Assembly (NCBI RefSeq): GCF_002259755.1
Contig: NZ_MWWY01000025.1
Span: forward strand, 124,001 to 188,000
Direction of reading: 5' to 3'
Source: Bifidobacterium hapali
GTDB taxonomy: Bacteria > Actinomycetota > Actinomycetes > Actinomycetales > Bifidobacteriaceae
Length of the DNA: 64,000 nt
In this document: positions 9,953 to 19,138 of the stretch, one piece after another
How positions within the stretch are numbered: the first letter of the stretch is position 1
Layout of the letters: each line of letters opens with the position of its first letter
Translations under genes and position numbers: made by a program
The notes under the pieces: model-generated
Databases searched by the model: none
What the model saw: only the letters and a program-made list of their open reading frames with translations
What the model was told of the DNA's origin: nothing

Positions 9953-10876
9953 TTAGTCAATGAGCTTATAACCGTGGGAGGCGACCACTGACTTCAACTT
10001 AGACAAGTAGTCTTCAGCTGCCTTCGACAGTTTCGCACGCTCGTTCGTGATCCACCCCACCAGCATCGTCTCATCGGAGTCGAGCGGTACCGTGACGATC
10101 TTCTCATTGTTGAGATCGCCATTGTCGATGCCGGTGCACACCGTATACCCGTTAAGACCAACGATGAAGTTCAAAATCGTAGCGCGATCGGTCACATTGA
10201 TCTGCTTCGGGTTATATTCAGGCCAGACCGCTTCTTCAGCGAAATAAAAACTGCCATCTTCGCCCTGCTCGTACTGGATGAACGGGTACGGCTTAAGATC
10301 ATTCATCGTGAGCCGCTTCTTGGTTGCTAGCGGGTTTGTACGTGCAAGAAAAACATGCAACGGTGCACGGAACAGCGGATGGAATTCAAGATGCTTTTCA
10401 CGCAACAGTTTGCCGATGACATCCTTGTTGAAGTCCGAAAGATAGAGGATACCGATTTCGGAGAGCATGTTGGCAACCTGATTAATGATATCTTTGGTGC
10501 GCGTCTCGCGAATCGTGAACTCGTATTCGTCGGACTTGATAGAGTTGATCATCTCAACGAACGCCTCAACGGCAAACATGTAGTGCTGGGTGGACACGGA
10601 GCACAGCTGCTTGCGCGGCTTAGCATTCTTGTAGCGTTCTTCAAGCAATGCAGCCTGATCGAGCACTTGGCGGGCATAGGTGAGGAATTCCGCGCCGTCG
10701 ACGGTGAGCGCGATACCTTGTGATGAGCGAGTGAAGATCTCAATGCCTAGTTCGTTCTCAAGTTCCTTCACGGATGAGCTCAACGCGGGCTGAGAAACGT
10801 ACAATTCGTGCGACGCCTCATTCATGGACCCGCATTCAACAATTTTGACAATATATTTCAACTGCAGCAGTGTCAT
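9953..10876 (-). CDS. LysR-family transcriptional regulator
   Basis: 307 residues. The N-terminal winged helix (about 1-60) reads MTLLQLKYIVKIVECGSMNE, then the recognition helix segment LYVSQPALSSSVKELENELG, as in the LysR family. The remaining part is a two-lobed effector-binding domain ending near residue 300. The effector and targets are unknown. It lies upstream of the ABC exporter genes on the same strand with a hairpin between them, so control of the exporter is possible but not shown. The 5' neighbour is decayed sequence. Confidence 0.9.
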   Translation of the reverse strand: MTLLQLKYIVKIVECGSMNEASHELYVSQPALSSSVKELENELGIEIFTRSSQGIALTVDGAEFLTYARQVLDQAALLEERYKNAKPRKQLCSVSTQHYMFAVEAFVEMINSIKSDEYEFTIRETRTKDIINQVANMLSEIGILYLSDFNKDVIGKLLREKHLEFHPLFRAPLHVFLARTNPLATKKRLTMNDLKPYPFIQYEQGEDGSFYFAEEAVWPEYNPKQINVTDRATILNFIVGLNGYTVCTGIDNGDLNNEKIVTVPLDSDETMLVGWITNERAKLSKAAEDYLSKLKSVVASHGYKLID

Positions 10877-10944
10877 AAATAAAAGTTATAGCACTCCCCC
10901 GATACGGTATATCAGATTATATACCGCATCCTTATTCCCACATA

Positions 10945-11175
10945 CTACAGTGCAGATGGAATGACTGCTGTGGCAGCAGAAGAGACTAAGCCTTTGACGA
11001 TAGCGAGTGCCACTTCTCGGTCTGCTGGATCGACAACGCGGGCGCGGGCGAGCATAAGTGGCAATGATTGTGTCCAATGTGCTGTGAGTTCGCCGAACGT
11101 AGCATATCCGCCGGCTTCAAGAATAGAGAACAGGTTTTCGATGAAATTCCGCCTGTGTTCGTCACACGTATTTAC
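10945..11175 (-). pseudogene. Coding remnant (C-terminal fragment, unknown family)
   Basis: An open frame with no start that ends in TAG. It reads like a genuine helical protein end, for example ENLFSILEAGGYATFGELTA and later DREVALAIVKGLVSSAATAV. An in-frame TGA at 11176 separates it from a further 110-codon open stretch (to 11508) that does not look protein-like. I read it as the surviving 3' end of a disrupted gene. The family is not recognised. Confidence 0.4.
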
Positions 11176-11567
11176 TCATCCAGTCGTTGATGGTACGAGC
11201 GAGATATCTGGAGCTGGTTGACAGACCGTCGGCTTGTGCGAAAATCCGTGATCAACCTGCCAGCTGAGTGCGAAGTGTTGCATAATACCGACGTCATCGT
11301 TATGCACGACGGTGTATCGTGATGGTTTGCGTGTAATCGTCGCGCAAACCATTGATAGTATCCCAATAACATGACACGTTACTAGGCATGCGAGCGTACG
11401 CCAGTTAAGACAACGCCAGACTATCCGTTTCGTTGAATGGCCGCTGTGCGTATATGTCAAAGTTGACTCTAATGTCGTCGGTGATATTACCCGTGCCGTG
11501 CCTCCCATCAGTAATACCGTTGCATACGGTTACGCGATATTCAACGATCTCAACAATATGGTAACAT
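11176..11567. other. Stretch without a convincing gene, probably decayed
   Basis: Between the remnant and the higBA promoter, open frames exist on both strands but with no supported start. A plus-strand frame near 11440-11590 reads protein-like (for example VYVKVDSNVVGDITRAVPPI) and is cut by stops upstream. This could be remains of a lost gene next to the toxin-antitoxin insertion. Confidence 0.35.
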
Positions 11568-11596
11568 TTGACGTTAGTAACGTATTGCGTTAGTAT
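11568..11596 (+). promoter_or_regulatory. higBA promoter and operator
   Basis: -35 TTGACG (11568-11573), a 17-base spacer and -10 TAGTAT (11591-11596). A palindrome ACGTT-AGT-AACGT (11571-11583) overlaps the -35 and spacer and is a good candidate site for HigA autorepression. The predicted transcription start falls at about 11602-11604, at the GTG of higB. Confidence 0.6.
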
Positions 11597-11602
11597 AAGA
11601 TT

Positions 11603-11890
11603 GTGGAAACCAGAACCAAGGAACTCACCGACTTCCTCTATGGAGGTCGATACCCCAAAGGCTATCCAGCCGGTCTTGAGCGCATCCTCATGCGCAAGCT
11701 CCAGATGCTCAAAGCAGCACGCGAGCTGCGAGACTTACGCATACCACCCGGTAACAGGCTCGAACCACTTAAAGGCGATTTACAAGGCTATTGGAGTATT
11801 CGCGTCAACCAGCAATGGCGACTCGTATTCCGATGGGATGAAATCAATAGGGAGGCAACCGATGTCTACTTCGACGACTACCACAACTAA
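11603..11890 (+). CDS. higB: HigB/RelE-type toxin
   Basis: 95 residues of the RelE/HigB ribosome-dependent mRNA endonuclease family. The diagnostic segments are RELRDLRIPPGNRLEPLKGD, GYWSIRVNQQWRLVFRW and the end DVYFDDYHN, all typical of the HigB core. The start is a GTG at the predicted +1 of the promoter, so the mRNA may be leaderless; an ATT at 11600 is another possible start. The toxin gene precedes the antitoxin gene and overlaps it by 29 bases, the usual higBA order. The cellular role is growth inhibition unless neutralised by HigA. Confidence 0.9.
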   Translation: METRTKELTDFLYGGRYPKGYPAGLERILMRKLQMLKAARELRDLRIPPGNRLEPLKGDLQGYWSIRVNQQWRLVFRWDEINREATDVYFDDYHN

Positions 11891-12167
11891 CAACTACTAC
11901 AGCACGCCAGGCCAGATTCTCAACGAAGAATTCCTCCAGCCACTCGGCATTAGTCGCTACCGGCTCGCCAAGGCAATCGGCGTGAGCGAAACCGCTATCG
12001 GAGAGATTATCAACGGCAAACGTCGCATTAGCACTGCGATGGCATGGCGACTGTCCAAAGCACTCGGCACCACCGCGGAATTCTGGAGCAATCTCCAGAA
12101 CGATTATGATCTACTTACCTTCGATCCGACCAGTCTCGGCGACATCCGCCCACTCATCACCGCATAA
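11862..12167 (+). CDS. higA: HigA-type antitoxin, XRE family
   Basis: 101 residues, starting at an ATG preceded by GGGAGG. After a Thr/Asn-rich N-terminus there is the HigA leader PGQILNEEFLQPLGIS and a helix-turn-helix RLAKAIGVSETAIGEIINGK, then the characteristic ALGTTAEFWSNLQNDYDL. It binds and neutralises HigB and represses the shared promoter (family knowledge). The frame remains open far upstream through higB, but the ribosome binding site and homology support this internal start. Confidence 0.92.
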   Translation: MSTSTTTTTNNYYSTPGQILNEEFLQPLGISRYRLAKAIGVSETAIGEIINGKRRISTAMAWRLSKALGTTAEFWSNLQNDYDLLTFDPTSLGDIRPLITA

Positions 12168-12203
12168 CACGATGCCGCTCGGTTGCCGAACCGATCAGCA
12201 TTC

Positions 12204-12255
12204 CGAGGAGTTGCTGATCGAGAAGCAAACTCGCCTCTCGATCAACAACTCCTCG
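12204..12255. terminator. Bidirectional terminator between higA and pyrE
   Basis: 20-bp arms at 12204-12223 and 12236-12255 with one mismatch and a 12-base loop. It separates the convergent higBA and pyr operons. Confidence 0.75.
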
Positions 12256-12265
12256 ATTATTGTGG

Positions 12266-12964
12266 TTACGCACCATACTGAGCAAGGTATGCGTCGGCGG
12301 CGGCTTTAATCTCTTCAGTCACATATGGTTCGCCAGAAGCAGTGGTGATATGCTGGCCAGCTTCAAAAATCTCACGCACGTTAGCGATAGCGAACACAGG
12401 GAATCCGAACTCAGCTTCAACGGCTTTCACTGCGGACAGATCACAGTCTTTGGTCTTCTCCATACGGTCGACAGACAGGACAAGACCGACAACCTCGACG
12501 TTTGCCTCAGCCTTGAGCTTGGGGATAACCTCGCGCACAGCAGTACCGGCGGTCATCACATCGTCAACGAGCAGCACTTTCATGCCGTCCGTCAATTGAG
12601 TGCCAACCATCATGCCACCGTCGCCGTGGTCCTTCTTTTCCTTGCGGTCGAACGTGTAGCCAACTTCCATACCATGTGCTGAGGTCAACGCGATCGCAGT
12701 GGACACGCCCAGTGGAATGCCCTTGTATGCCGGGCCGAACACGGTGTCGATATCGACGGGCAGATTACCGGCCTTGATCTCCTCGACGATCTTTTCGGCG
12801 TAGAACGCGCCGAGCGTTGCGATCTTGCGACCATCATTAAATGCGCCAGCGTTGATGAAGTATGGCGACTTGCGACCTGATTTCAGCGTAAAATCGCCAA
12901 ACTTGAGCGCTTGTGAGTCGAGTAGAAACTCAGTGAAGCGATGGTCGAGTGATGCGTGAGTCAT
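12266..12964 (-). CDS. pyrE: Orotate phosphoribosyltransferase
   Basis: PyrE makes OMP from orotate and PRPP, the fifth step of UMP synthesis. The 232-residue protein has [47 protein letters not shown] and the PRPP-binding loop [17 protein letters not shown] chose the ATG at 12964 after AAGGAG rather than a TTG ten codons upstream. It is the last gene of the pyr operon, 78 bases after pyrD. Confidence 0.96.
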   Translation of the reverse strand: MTHASLDHRFTEFLLDSQALKFGDFTLKSGRKSPYFINAGAFNDGRKIATLGAFYAEKIVEEIKAGNLPVDIDTVFGPAYKGIPLGVSTAIALTSAHGMEVGYTFDRKEKKDHGDGGMMVGTQLTDGMKVLLVDDVMTAGTAVREVIPKLKAEANVEVVGLVLSVDRMEKTKDCDLSAVKAVEAEFGFPVFAIANVREIFEAGQHITTASGEPYVTEEIKAAADAYLAQYGA

Positions 12965-13042
12965 GGATAGTGTTCTCCTTGTGTGACTAGTCAACTGTTT
13001 GAACAGTCAACGTGAAAACAGTTAACGTCGTTTTGTCGCCGT

Positions 13043-13999
13043 TCAGCGCCACGTGTCGCCCACAGCAAGTTTCGCTGCAAGTTCCGGACGTGAGTCAAGC
13101 AGATCATCAAGTTCGCGAGCTACACGAATAGGAGCCGTCGGATCATACAGTGCAGCCGCACCGACTTCCACCGCATTCGCGCCAGCATACAGGAACTCAA
13201 GTGCCTTCTCTCCAGAGTCGATGCCACCAATGCCAATAATCGGCATGTCAGGCAATGCTTGACGAACTCGCCACACGAAGCCCAGCGCAATCGGGAAAAT
13301 CGCTGGCCCGCTCACACCACCAGTACGGTTAGAAATAATCGGCTCTCCAGTACGAATATCAATACGCATGCCGACCAGTGTGTTGATGAGACTCAACGCG
13401 TCGGCACCCGCTTCAGCGGCGGCGCGCGCGATAGTCGCAATGTCGGTCACATTTGGCGATAGCTTGACGATCATCGGCTTAGATGTCAATTTGCGAAGAT
13501 GACCGATAAGACGACTCAACGCAACCGGATCAGTACCGACAGACATGCCGCCGTGGCTCACATTCGGGCAACTCACGTTGATTTCAAGCATATCAGCAGG
13601 CGAATCGGCGAGTTTAGCGACAACCTGAGCATAATCGTCATCACTGTGACCGGCGACGTTCGTGACCACAGTGGCGCCAAGTTCTTTGAGCTTAGGCAGT
13701 TCGTCCACAAGATAATGGTCAACACCGGGATTTTGCAAACCGACGGCGTTCACCATACCGGCTGGAGACTCTGCCGTGCGGGGGCCGGGATTACCTTCCC
13801 ACGGCACAGGAGAAACACCCTTTGTGGAGATTGCACCCATTTGGCTCACATCGTAAAACCAACGGCACGCAGCCAACTGGAACGTACCAGACGCGGTGCC
13901 AACAGGATTCTTCCATTCAACGCCAGCAACAATGGTCTTGTGCTTCCACTCATGCTGCTCATACACGTTGATCGAGGCATTACTGTCATTCGCACTCAT
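13043..13999 (-). CDS. pyrD: Dihydroorotate dehydrogenase, catalytic subunit (class 1B)
   Basis: 318 residues. The FMN enzyme oxidises dihydroorotate to orotate. Seen are the FMN barrel with NPVGTASGTF, the catalytic loop EINVSCPNVSHGG with Cys (class 1B uses Cys as base), VKLSPN, SLINTLVGM and the phosphate-binding IPIIGIGG-like strand followed by YAGANAVEVGAA. Class 1B works as a heterotetramer with PyrK, whose gene lies 2 bases upstream; the pyrK 3' end carries the GGGAGG binding site of pyrD. This supports NAD+ as final acceptor. The longer open frame upstream is ignored. Confidence 0.96.
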   Translation of the reverse strand: MSANDSNASINVYEQHEWKHKTIVAGVEWKNPVGTASGTFQLAACRWFYDVSQMGAISTKGVSPVPWEGNPGPRTAESPAGMVNAVGLQNPGVDHYLVDELPKLKELGATVVTNVAGHSDDDYAQVVAKLADSPADMLEINVSCPNVSHGGMSVGTDPVALSRLIGHLRKLTSKPMIVKLSPNVTDIATIARAAAEAGADALSLINTLVGMRIDIRTGEPIISNRTGGVSGPAIFPIALGFVWRVRQALPDMPIIGIGGIDSGEKALEFLYAGANAVEVGAAALYDPTAPIRVARELDDLLDSRPELAAKLAVGDTWR

Positions 14000-14001
14000 G
14001 G

Positions 14002-14832
14002 TCACGCCTCCCATCCAAGCTGCTGTGCGGTAAACACTGGCCCATCTGAACACACCTTCTTGCGTCCGTCTACGGTATCCACCACGCACACCACGCAGGT
14101 TCCGTAGCCGCAGCCCATACGCTGTTCCATGCTCAACTGTGAGGCAATACCACGCTTGGACGCCCACTTGGCGACTGCTTTCATCATCGGCAGAGGACCG
14201 CATGACAGAATCACCGGTTCCAATCCGTTACGAGTCAGTTCATCGTTTGCTTCCATGCGATCAAGCAAGGTGATGACATTGCCTTCACGCTCATCAATAC
14301 TCACGGTTGTATCCGCATATTGGGATACATAATGATCAGCGAAATGATCGTTACGATATCCGAATACAGCAGTAGCACAAGACTGGTCATCGTCACGCAA
14401 ACGCTGCGCTGTATAAATAAGCGGCGGCACACCAAGACCACCACCGACAAGAATGTAATGTGCCGGCGACTTTGTGTTGAACGGACGGCCGAGCGGACCA
14501 AGTACATCAACACTATCGCCAGCGGTCAAATGTGAGAATTCGTCAGTACCGGTGCCGACAACAGCAAAAATAATGCTGACCAGATCACCATTCGTTTCAC
14601 TGACTCCAAACGGACGTGGTAACAGTCGTAGCGGATCATGACTAAACAAGTTGACAAACTGCGCAGGACGCGCATGCTGCGCAATATAAGAGTCACGGAA
14701 CGTCAAACGGTATACACCGTCAGTAAGTTGCGTAACCTGCGTGATTTCGACAGTATGACGGCCGGGAAAATAACCGGCTTGGGTCGCTTCAGCGACTACG
14801 TCAGCAGTAGGCGTGAAGGTTGCTGTGGGCAT
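14002..14832 (-). CDS. pyrK: Dihydroorotate dehydrogenase electron transfer subunit
   Basis: 276 residues of the PyrK family, carrying FAD and a [2Fe-2S] cluster and passing electrons from PyrD to NAD+. There is an FAD-binding domain (RPFGVSETNG), an NAD-binding segment starting YILVGGGLGVPPL, and the C-terminal cluster motif MGCGYGTCVVC followed by the fourth Cys in KKVCSDGP. Together with pyrD it makes a complete class 1B enzyme. The ATG is 13 bases past AGGAG, slightly far. A gap of 139 bases separates it from pyrF. Confidence 0.95.
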   Translation of the reverse strand: MPTATFTPTADVVAEATQAGYFPGRHTVEITQVTQLTDGVYRLTFRDSYIAQHARPAQFVNLFSHDPLRLLPRPFGVSETNGDLVSIIFAVVGTGTDEFSHLTAGDSVDVLGPLGRPFNTKSPAHYILVGGGLGVPPLIYTAQRLRDDDQSCATAVFGYRNDHFADHYVSQYADTTVSIDEREGNVITLLDRMEANDELTRNGLEPVILSCGPLPMMKAVAKWASKRGIASQLSMEQRMGCGYGTCVVCVVDTVDGRKKVCSDGPVFTAQQLGWEA

Positions 14833-14971
14833 TACGTGCGTACTTCTCCTCGTCTACGTCAATCTTTCGGCACCAATACATCAGCTTACGCTAAGGTCTG
14901 CCGTATATTGCACGAGTATCTGCGAGGTGCCATAAGACACTAGCACAACATACGGCTCATGTGATAACGGT

Positions 14972-15937
14972 TTATCGCCACGCATTCACGCGCAAATCGT
15001 CACGCATATCTTCAGCGGCTTTGCGAGCAGCAGAAGCGACCACCCGAAGCGCTTCGTCGGCGCTCATATCGTCGCGGTATTCGCCGGTTTTCTTCCATGC
15101 TCCGATAATGCCTCGCGACGAGTTCACGATCGCACCGGAACCATCCTGATCGAACATGCCGGCAACACCAGCCGCAGTACCACCTTGCGCACCATAACCA
15201 GGTACGAGGAAAAACGTGTGCGGCATACGTGCGCGTAACGCAGCACCTTCCTCAGGATGAGTTGCGCCAACAACAGCGCCCACACGAGAATAACCATGCT
15301 TGCCAATCGTCTGGCTGCCCCAGCCTTCAACTAGATCTGCGACGTGTTCGTATAGCTTGCCACCGTCCGCAAGTTCAAGCTCCTGCAGCTCTTTGCTCGA
15401 CGGGTTCGACGTGCGTACGAGCACGAAAATATCCTTATCTGCCGCAGTTGCAGCCTCGACGAACGGCGTGATACCGTCAGTGCCGAGATACGGGTTGACA
15501 GTAACCGCATCCTCATGCCACGGATCAAACACCGTTTCATCAGTCGCGACACCACTTAAATGTCCCGAGTAAGCGGCTGCAGTTGAACCAATATCACCGC
15601 GTTTGATATCGCCCAACACGTATAGTCCCTGCTGCTGCGCGTATTCGCACGTCATTGTGTATACGTCAATGCCAGCCGGTCCAATCGCCTCATACATGGC
15701 AATCTGCGGTTTGACCGCGGGCACAATATCAGCGACCGCATCAATAATCGTACGATTGAATTCAAAGTAGGCAACAGCAAGTTGCGCCGCCGGCAACTCG
15801 CTCTCATCTTCGACGCTCTCGCGCACCTCATCGGCAAACGATGCAACAACCTGCGGCGGCACAAGTGCAGGCGTCGGGTCAAGTCCAACAACGCTCGGAT
15901 TTTGCGTGCGCTCAATCGCTTCGGTCAGTCGATCCAT
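14972..15937 (-). CDS. pyrF: Orotidine 5'-phosphate decarboxylase (mycobacterial type)
   Basis: 321 residues. It removes CO2 from OMP to give UMP. The catalytic motif reads LGDIKRGDIGSTAAAYSGHL and the N-terminal substrate segment VGLDPTPALVPP. The length of more than 300 residues and the end (VPGYGAQGGTAAGV, then SSRGIIGAWKK) are those of the long type found in mycobacteria and bifidobacteria. AAAGGA precedes the ATG. Confidence 0.95.
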   Translation of the reverse strand: MDRLTEAIERTQNPSVVGLDPTPALVPPQVVASFADEVRESVEDESELPAAQLAVAYFEFNRTIIDAVADIVPAVKPQIAMYEAIGPAGIDVYTMTCEYAQQQGLYVLGDIKRGDIGSTAAAYSGHLSGVATDETVFDPWHEDAVTVNPYLGTDGITPFVEAATAADKDIFVLVRTSNPSSKELQELELADGGKLYEHVADLVEGWGSQTIGKHGYSRVGAVVGATHPEEGAALRARMPHTFFLVPGYGAQGGTAAGVAGMFDQDGSGAIVNSSRGIIGAWKKTGEYRDDMSADEALRVVASAARKAAEDMRDDLRVNAWR

Positions 15938-16007
15938 GACGGGTCCTTTCCTTACCAGTCCCTTAAAACCAGTCCCTTACTAATCCTTGGCATACGTGGC
16001 TTACGTG

Positions 16008-17444
16008 TTAGTGAATCCTGCTGAACACCAATCGCGAACCGATCACTGTAGCAAGCGGTCGGCCAGTGACTTGCCACCCACCGAACGGTGTGTTACGTGC
16101 AGCAGAATGGAAGGCTTCAGGGTCTACTGTCCACTCTTGTGCCGTGTCTAAAATGACTAGATTAACGTTTTCTGGATGCTCAACATGGCTTACATCCAGA
16201 GTGCGCTTAACAGCACACTTGGCAGATGTGTTCAACAGTCCTGCCACGTCAGTAGGCGCATGTCCCATAAGTCGTTGAGGAGCCAGTGACATCAGCTCAA
16301 TAAGCCGTTTATCGTCGATATAACCGCCGTCGACAAGCACTTTGTGCGCAACGCCATACGCGCATTCAAGTCCAATAATGCCATTGGGCGCGTCAAGGAA
16401 TCCACGTTCCTTTTCCGCAAGCGTATGCGGCGCGTGATCGGTGGCGAGCATGTCGACGGTACCGTCGGCAATTGCTGCAATCGTTGCCTGACGGTCAGCA
16501 GCTGAACGCAGTGGCGGATTCATTTTGGCAAGCGTACCGTAGCGCAACAAATCCTCATCACACAAAGCAATATAGTGTGGCGCAGTTTCGCAGGTAACAG
16601 GCAATCCCTCAGCTTTCGCCGCACGAATCGCGTCAAACGAAATCGCAGTGCTCACATGCTGAAAATGTACGTGGACACCCGTATCGCGCGCTTGAGCAAT
16701 GTCACGAGCAACAATCTTGAGCTCCGTATCTTCAGGGATACCAGGGACACCGAGTTCACGCGCCACTGGACCATCGTTGACGGCACCAGTGTCGTGATGC
16801 TCACAATGCTCGATAAGATACAGTCCCGTCTCTTGCACGTTGTGCAATACTTGGTCAAGAATGCCGGGCGTCACAGCCGCACCGTCATCGCTGACCGCAG
16901 TAACCGGATGCGCAAGCTGATATGCATCCTTCGCCACTGCGCGCACGGTATTACTATCTGGCAGGTAATCACGCCAATGATTCGGGTCGCTTGCCTCACC
17001 GCCCGCGCGACCTTTTGACGCGCATACACACAAGTCATACTGCACTGGCAACGCCACATTATGCACAGCCTCATAATGCTGCAAGTAATCAATCACTGTG
17101 ACATAGCCGGCATCAAGCACTTCAGCGGCACCCGCCTCGCCAGCGGCGACCGGCTCACCGTCCATCGCTGGCACTGTGTTCGGCATAATCAGCACATTCG
17201 TATATCCGCCTGACGCCGATGCACGGCAACCAGAAATCATTGATTCCTTGTACGTTTGTCCGGGATCGCGGAAGTGCACATGCGGATCTGCAAAACCGGG
17301 TGCAACTGTCAGTCCAGTCGCATCAAACTCACCGTCTGTGACCGCTCCAGACTCCGTGAATAGGCGGTCCTCATCGGTGTTCGGAATCACGAGATCAATT
17401 GTTTCTCCGGTGTCCCACACCGTGATATTGCGCAGGGTCAGCAT
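16008..17444 (-). CDS. pyrC: Dihydroorotase
   Basis: 478 residues, amidohydrolase fold, cyclising carbamoyl-aspartate to dihydroorotate. Zinc ligands are in DPHVHFRDPGQTYKES (His-x-His), later histidines are in EHCEHHDTG and FQHVST, and the catalytic Asp is in MLATDHAPHTLAEKE. These place it in the class I (multifunctional-type) dihydroorotases. The start is the ATG at 17444 with AAGGAACC upstream; an upstream extension of 35 residues is not protein-like. It sits between pyrI and pyrF. Confidence 0.95.
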   Translation of the reverse strand: MLTLRNITVWDTGETIDLVIPNTDEDRLFTESGAVTDGEFDATGLTVAPGFADPHVHFRDPGQTYKESMISGCRASASGGYTNVLIMPNTVPAMDGEPVAAGEAGAAEVLDAGYVTVIDYLQHYEAVHNVALPVQYDLCVCASKGRAGGEASDPNHWRDYLPDSNTVRAVAKDAYQLAHPVTAVSDDGAAVTPGILDQVLHNVQETGLYLIEHCEHHDTGAVNDGPVARELGVPGIPEDTELKIVARDIAQARDTGVHVHFQHVSTAISFDAIRAAKAEGLPVTCETAPHYIALCDEDLLRYGTLAKMNPPLRSAADRQATIAAIADGTVDMLATDHAPHTLAEKERGFLDAPNGIIGLECAYGVAHKVLVDGGYIDDKRLIELMSLAPQRLMGHAPTDVAGLLNTSAKCAVKRTLDVSHVEHPENVNLVILDTAQEWTVDPEAFHSAARNTPFGGWQVTGRPLATVIGSRLVFSRIH

Positions 17445-17565
17445 GTTGGTTCCTTGCCGTTCAATACATTGGTCATTGCTGTAGCTGATGATTGCGGTGA
17501 ACTGTAGCGATTCTCTACTGTTTCCTATACTTCCACCAGTACACCGCAAGCATCAGCAATGAATG

Positions 17566-18000
17566 TCAGAGCTTAGCTTCCTCATCGCAATAATCGCAAC
17601 GGTACTCTTGACGCTCTGAATGAGTCAGATGGAACATCTGGTCAATGCCGCGTTCGGTAGTGGTCACGCACCGCGGATTCTTGCAGGTGAGAATATTAAC
17701 CACATGTTCCGGCAGCGTGGGCGTTTTCTTTTCTACAATAGTGCCACCGCGAACGATGCCGACGGTTGCCGTTCGCGCAACCAGTCCGAGCACATCGAGA
17801 TCGATAGATGGCGTTTTCTTACCATCCTCATCTTCGATCTTGATAATGTCTTTCGTGCCGTACAAGTGACTATCAGTGTTCATGATGAGTGCCAGCTTGG
17901 TTTTTGCTGGGTTGATTTTGAGATAGTCAAGCACTTTCAACGCAGTTCCGGCAGGAACATGATCGATAATGATGCCGTTAACAATGCTGGTGACTTCCAT
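17566..18000 (-). CDS. pyrI: Aspartate carbamoyltransferase regulatory chain
   Basis: 144 residues. An N-terminal nucleotide-binding domain (MEVTSIVNGIIIDHVPAGTA) and a C-terminal zinc domain with Cys-x4-Cys in CKNPRC and Cys-x2-Cys in CDYC that contacts PyrB. It gives ATCase allosteric control by nucleotides, as in the E. coli enzyme. The start overlaps the pyrB stop by one base (TGATG), which favours balanced production of the two chains. Confidence 0.96.
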   Translation of the reverse strand: MEVTSIVNGIIIDHVPAGTALKVLDYLKINPAKTKLALIMNTDSHLYGTKDIIKIEDEDGKKTPSIDLDVLGLVARTATVGIVRGGTIVEKKTPTLPEHVVNILTCKNPRCVTTTERGIDQMFHLTHSERQEYRCDYCDEEAKL

Positions 18001-18995
18001 CAGACTCTTGCCTCCTTGGATTCGAGCGGAACATATCCGGGCAGTTCGTCTCCCACTACGGAGCTTTCGAGTGCCATACGCATGAGCATGCCGTTCTTCA
18101 CCTGCTCGAAGTAGGCGGCACGAGGATCGTTGTCCACTTCGACCGCGATTTCGTTAATACGCGGCAGCGGGTGCAATACGGCCATATCCGGCTTGGCGAG
18201 CTGAAGCTTGTCCTCATCAAGGATGTACGTGTCGCGAAGACGCAGGTAGTCATCCTCATTGAAGAAGCGTTCCTGCTGCACGCGGGTCATATACAGCACG
18301 TCAAGATCGCCGATCACTGAAACGAGATCTTTGACTTCAACATACGAGCAAGATGGAGTCGCGTTGATACGATCGAGTACGTACTGCGGAGTCTTGAGTT
18401 CATCAGGACTGATGAGTACGAATCGCACGTTACCAAATCGGCACAACGTTTCAATCAGCGAGTGAACAGTACGACCGAACATTAGATCGCCGCACAAGCC
18501 GACAGTCAGATTAGTGACGCGGCCGAATCGCGACTGCAACGTGGCAAGATCAGCGAGCGTCTGCGTAGGATGCATGTGTCCACCATCGCCAGCATTGATC
18601 ACTGGAACACTAGCAGCGCGAGAAGCGACGAGTGCTGCGCCTTCCTTCGGATGTCGAATAGCAACAACGTCAACATAATTCGATACCGTTTTGAGCGTGT
18701 CGGCGATTGACTCACCTTTAGACGCGCTTGACAACTGTGAACCAGCGAAACCGATTACTTTGCCGCCCAAACGCAGCATCGCTGTCTCGAAACTCAGTCG
18801 AGTGCGCGTGCTCGGTTCATAAAACAGTGTGGCGAGTACCCGACCATCGCAGGTATGCGCTACTTCGCGCCTATGCGAATCAATATACTGCGCCTTATGT
18901 AGTAATTCTCTGATTTGCGGAAGGGAAAGATCATCAAGCGAAATAACGCTTTTGCCGACCATCGGAGTTTCCACCGACTCATCTGTTACTGACAC
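18000..18995 (-). CDS. pyrB: Aspartate carbamoyltransferase catalytic chain
   Basis: 331 residues. Committed step of pyrimidine synthesis. Carbamoyl-phosphate loop FYEPSTRTRLSFETAMLRLG, mobile-loop Lys in SASKGESIADT, HPTQTLADLAT and the C-terminal HPLPRINEI are all present. It is the first gene of the pyr operon. The 140 bases upstream hold an imperfect hairpin with ggataaggt near 19018 and acctatcc near 19041, but no recognisable PyrR attenuator. Confidence 0.97.
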   Translation of the reverse strand: MSVTDESVETPMVGKSVISLDDLSLPQIRELLHKAQYIDSHRREVAHTCDGRVLATLFYEPSTRTRLSFETAMLRLGGKVIGFAGSQLSSASKGESIADTLKTVSNYVDVVAIRHPKEGAALVASRAASVPVINAGDGGHMHPTQTLADLATLQSRFGRVTNLTVGLCGDLMFGRTVHSLIETLCRFGNVRFVLISPDELKTPQYVLDRINATPSCSYVEVKDLVSVIGDLDVLYMTRVQQERFFNEDDYLRLRDTYILDEDKLQLAKPDMAVLHPLPRINEIAVEVDNDPRAAYFEQVKNGMLMRMALESSVVGDELPGYVPLESKEARV

Positions 18996-19138
18996 GGCTC
19001 ACCTTTCTTGCGTCAAGCGGATAAGGTGGCCACAGAAGTGACCTATCCGACTATACACGCGTTCTGCCCTGTCGCGCGACTTCAGCGTGTTTACCTCGTG
19101 TTCATGCTTGAAGATGTCAGTGTCGCGATATCAATGCA

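Noticed and set aside
11176-11508. 110-codon minus-strand open frame as a real gene
   Set aside because: Unbalanced composition and no recognisable domain or ribosome binding site; treated as decayed sequence.
18996-19060. PyrR-type attenuator upstream of pyrB
   Set aside because: Only a weak imperfect hairpin with a bulge is present; no terminator/antiterminator pair can be drawn.
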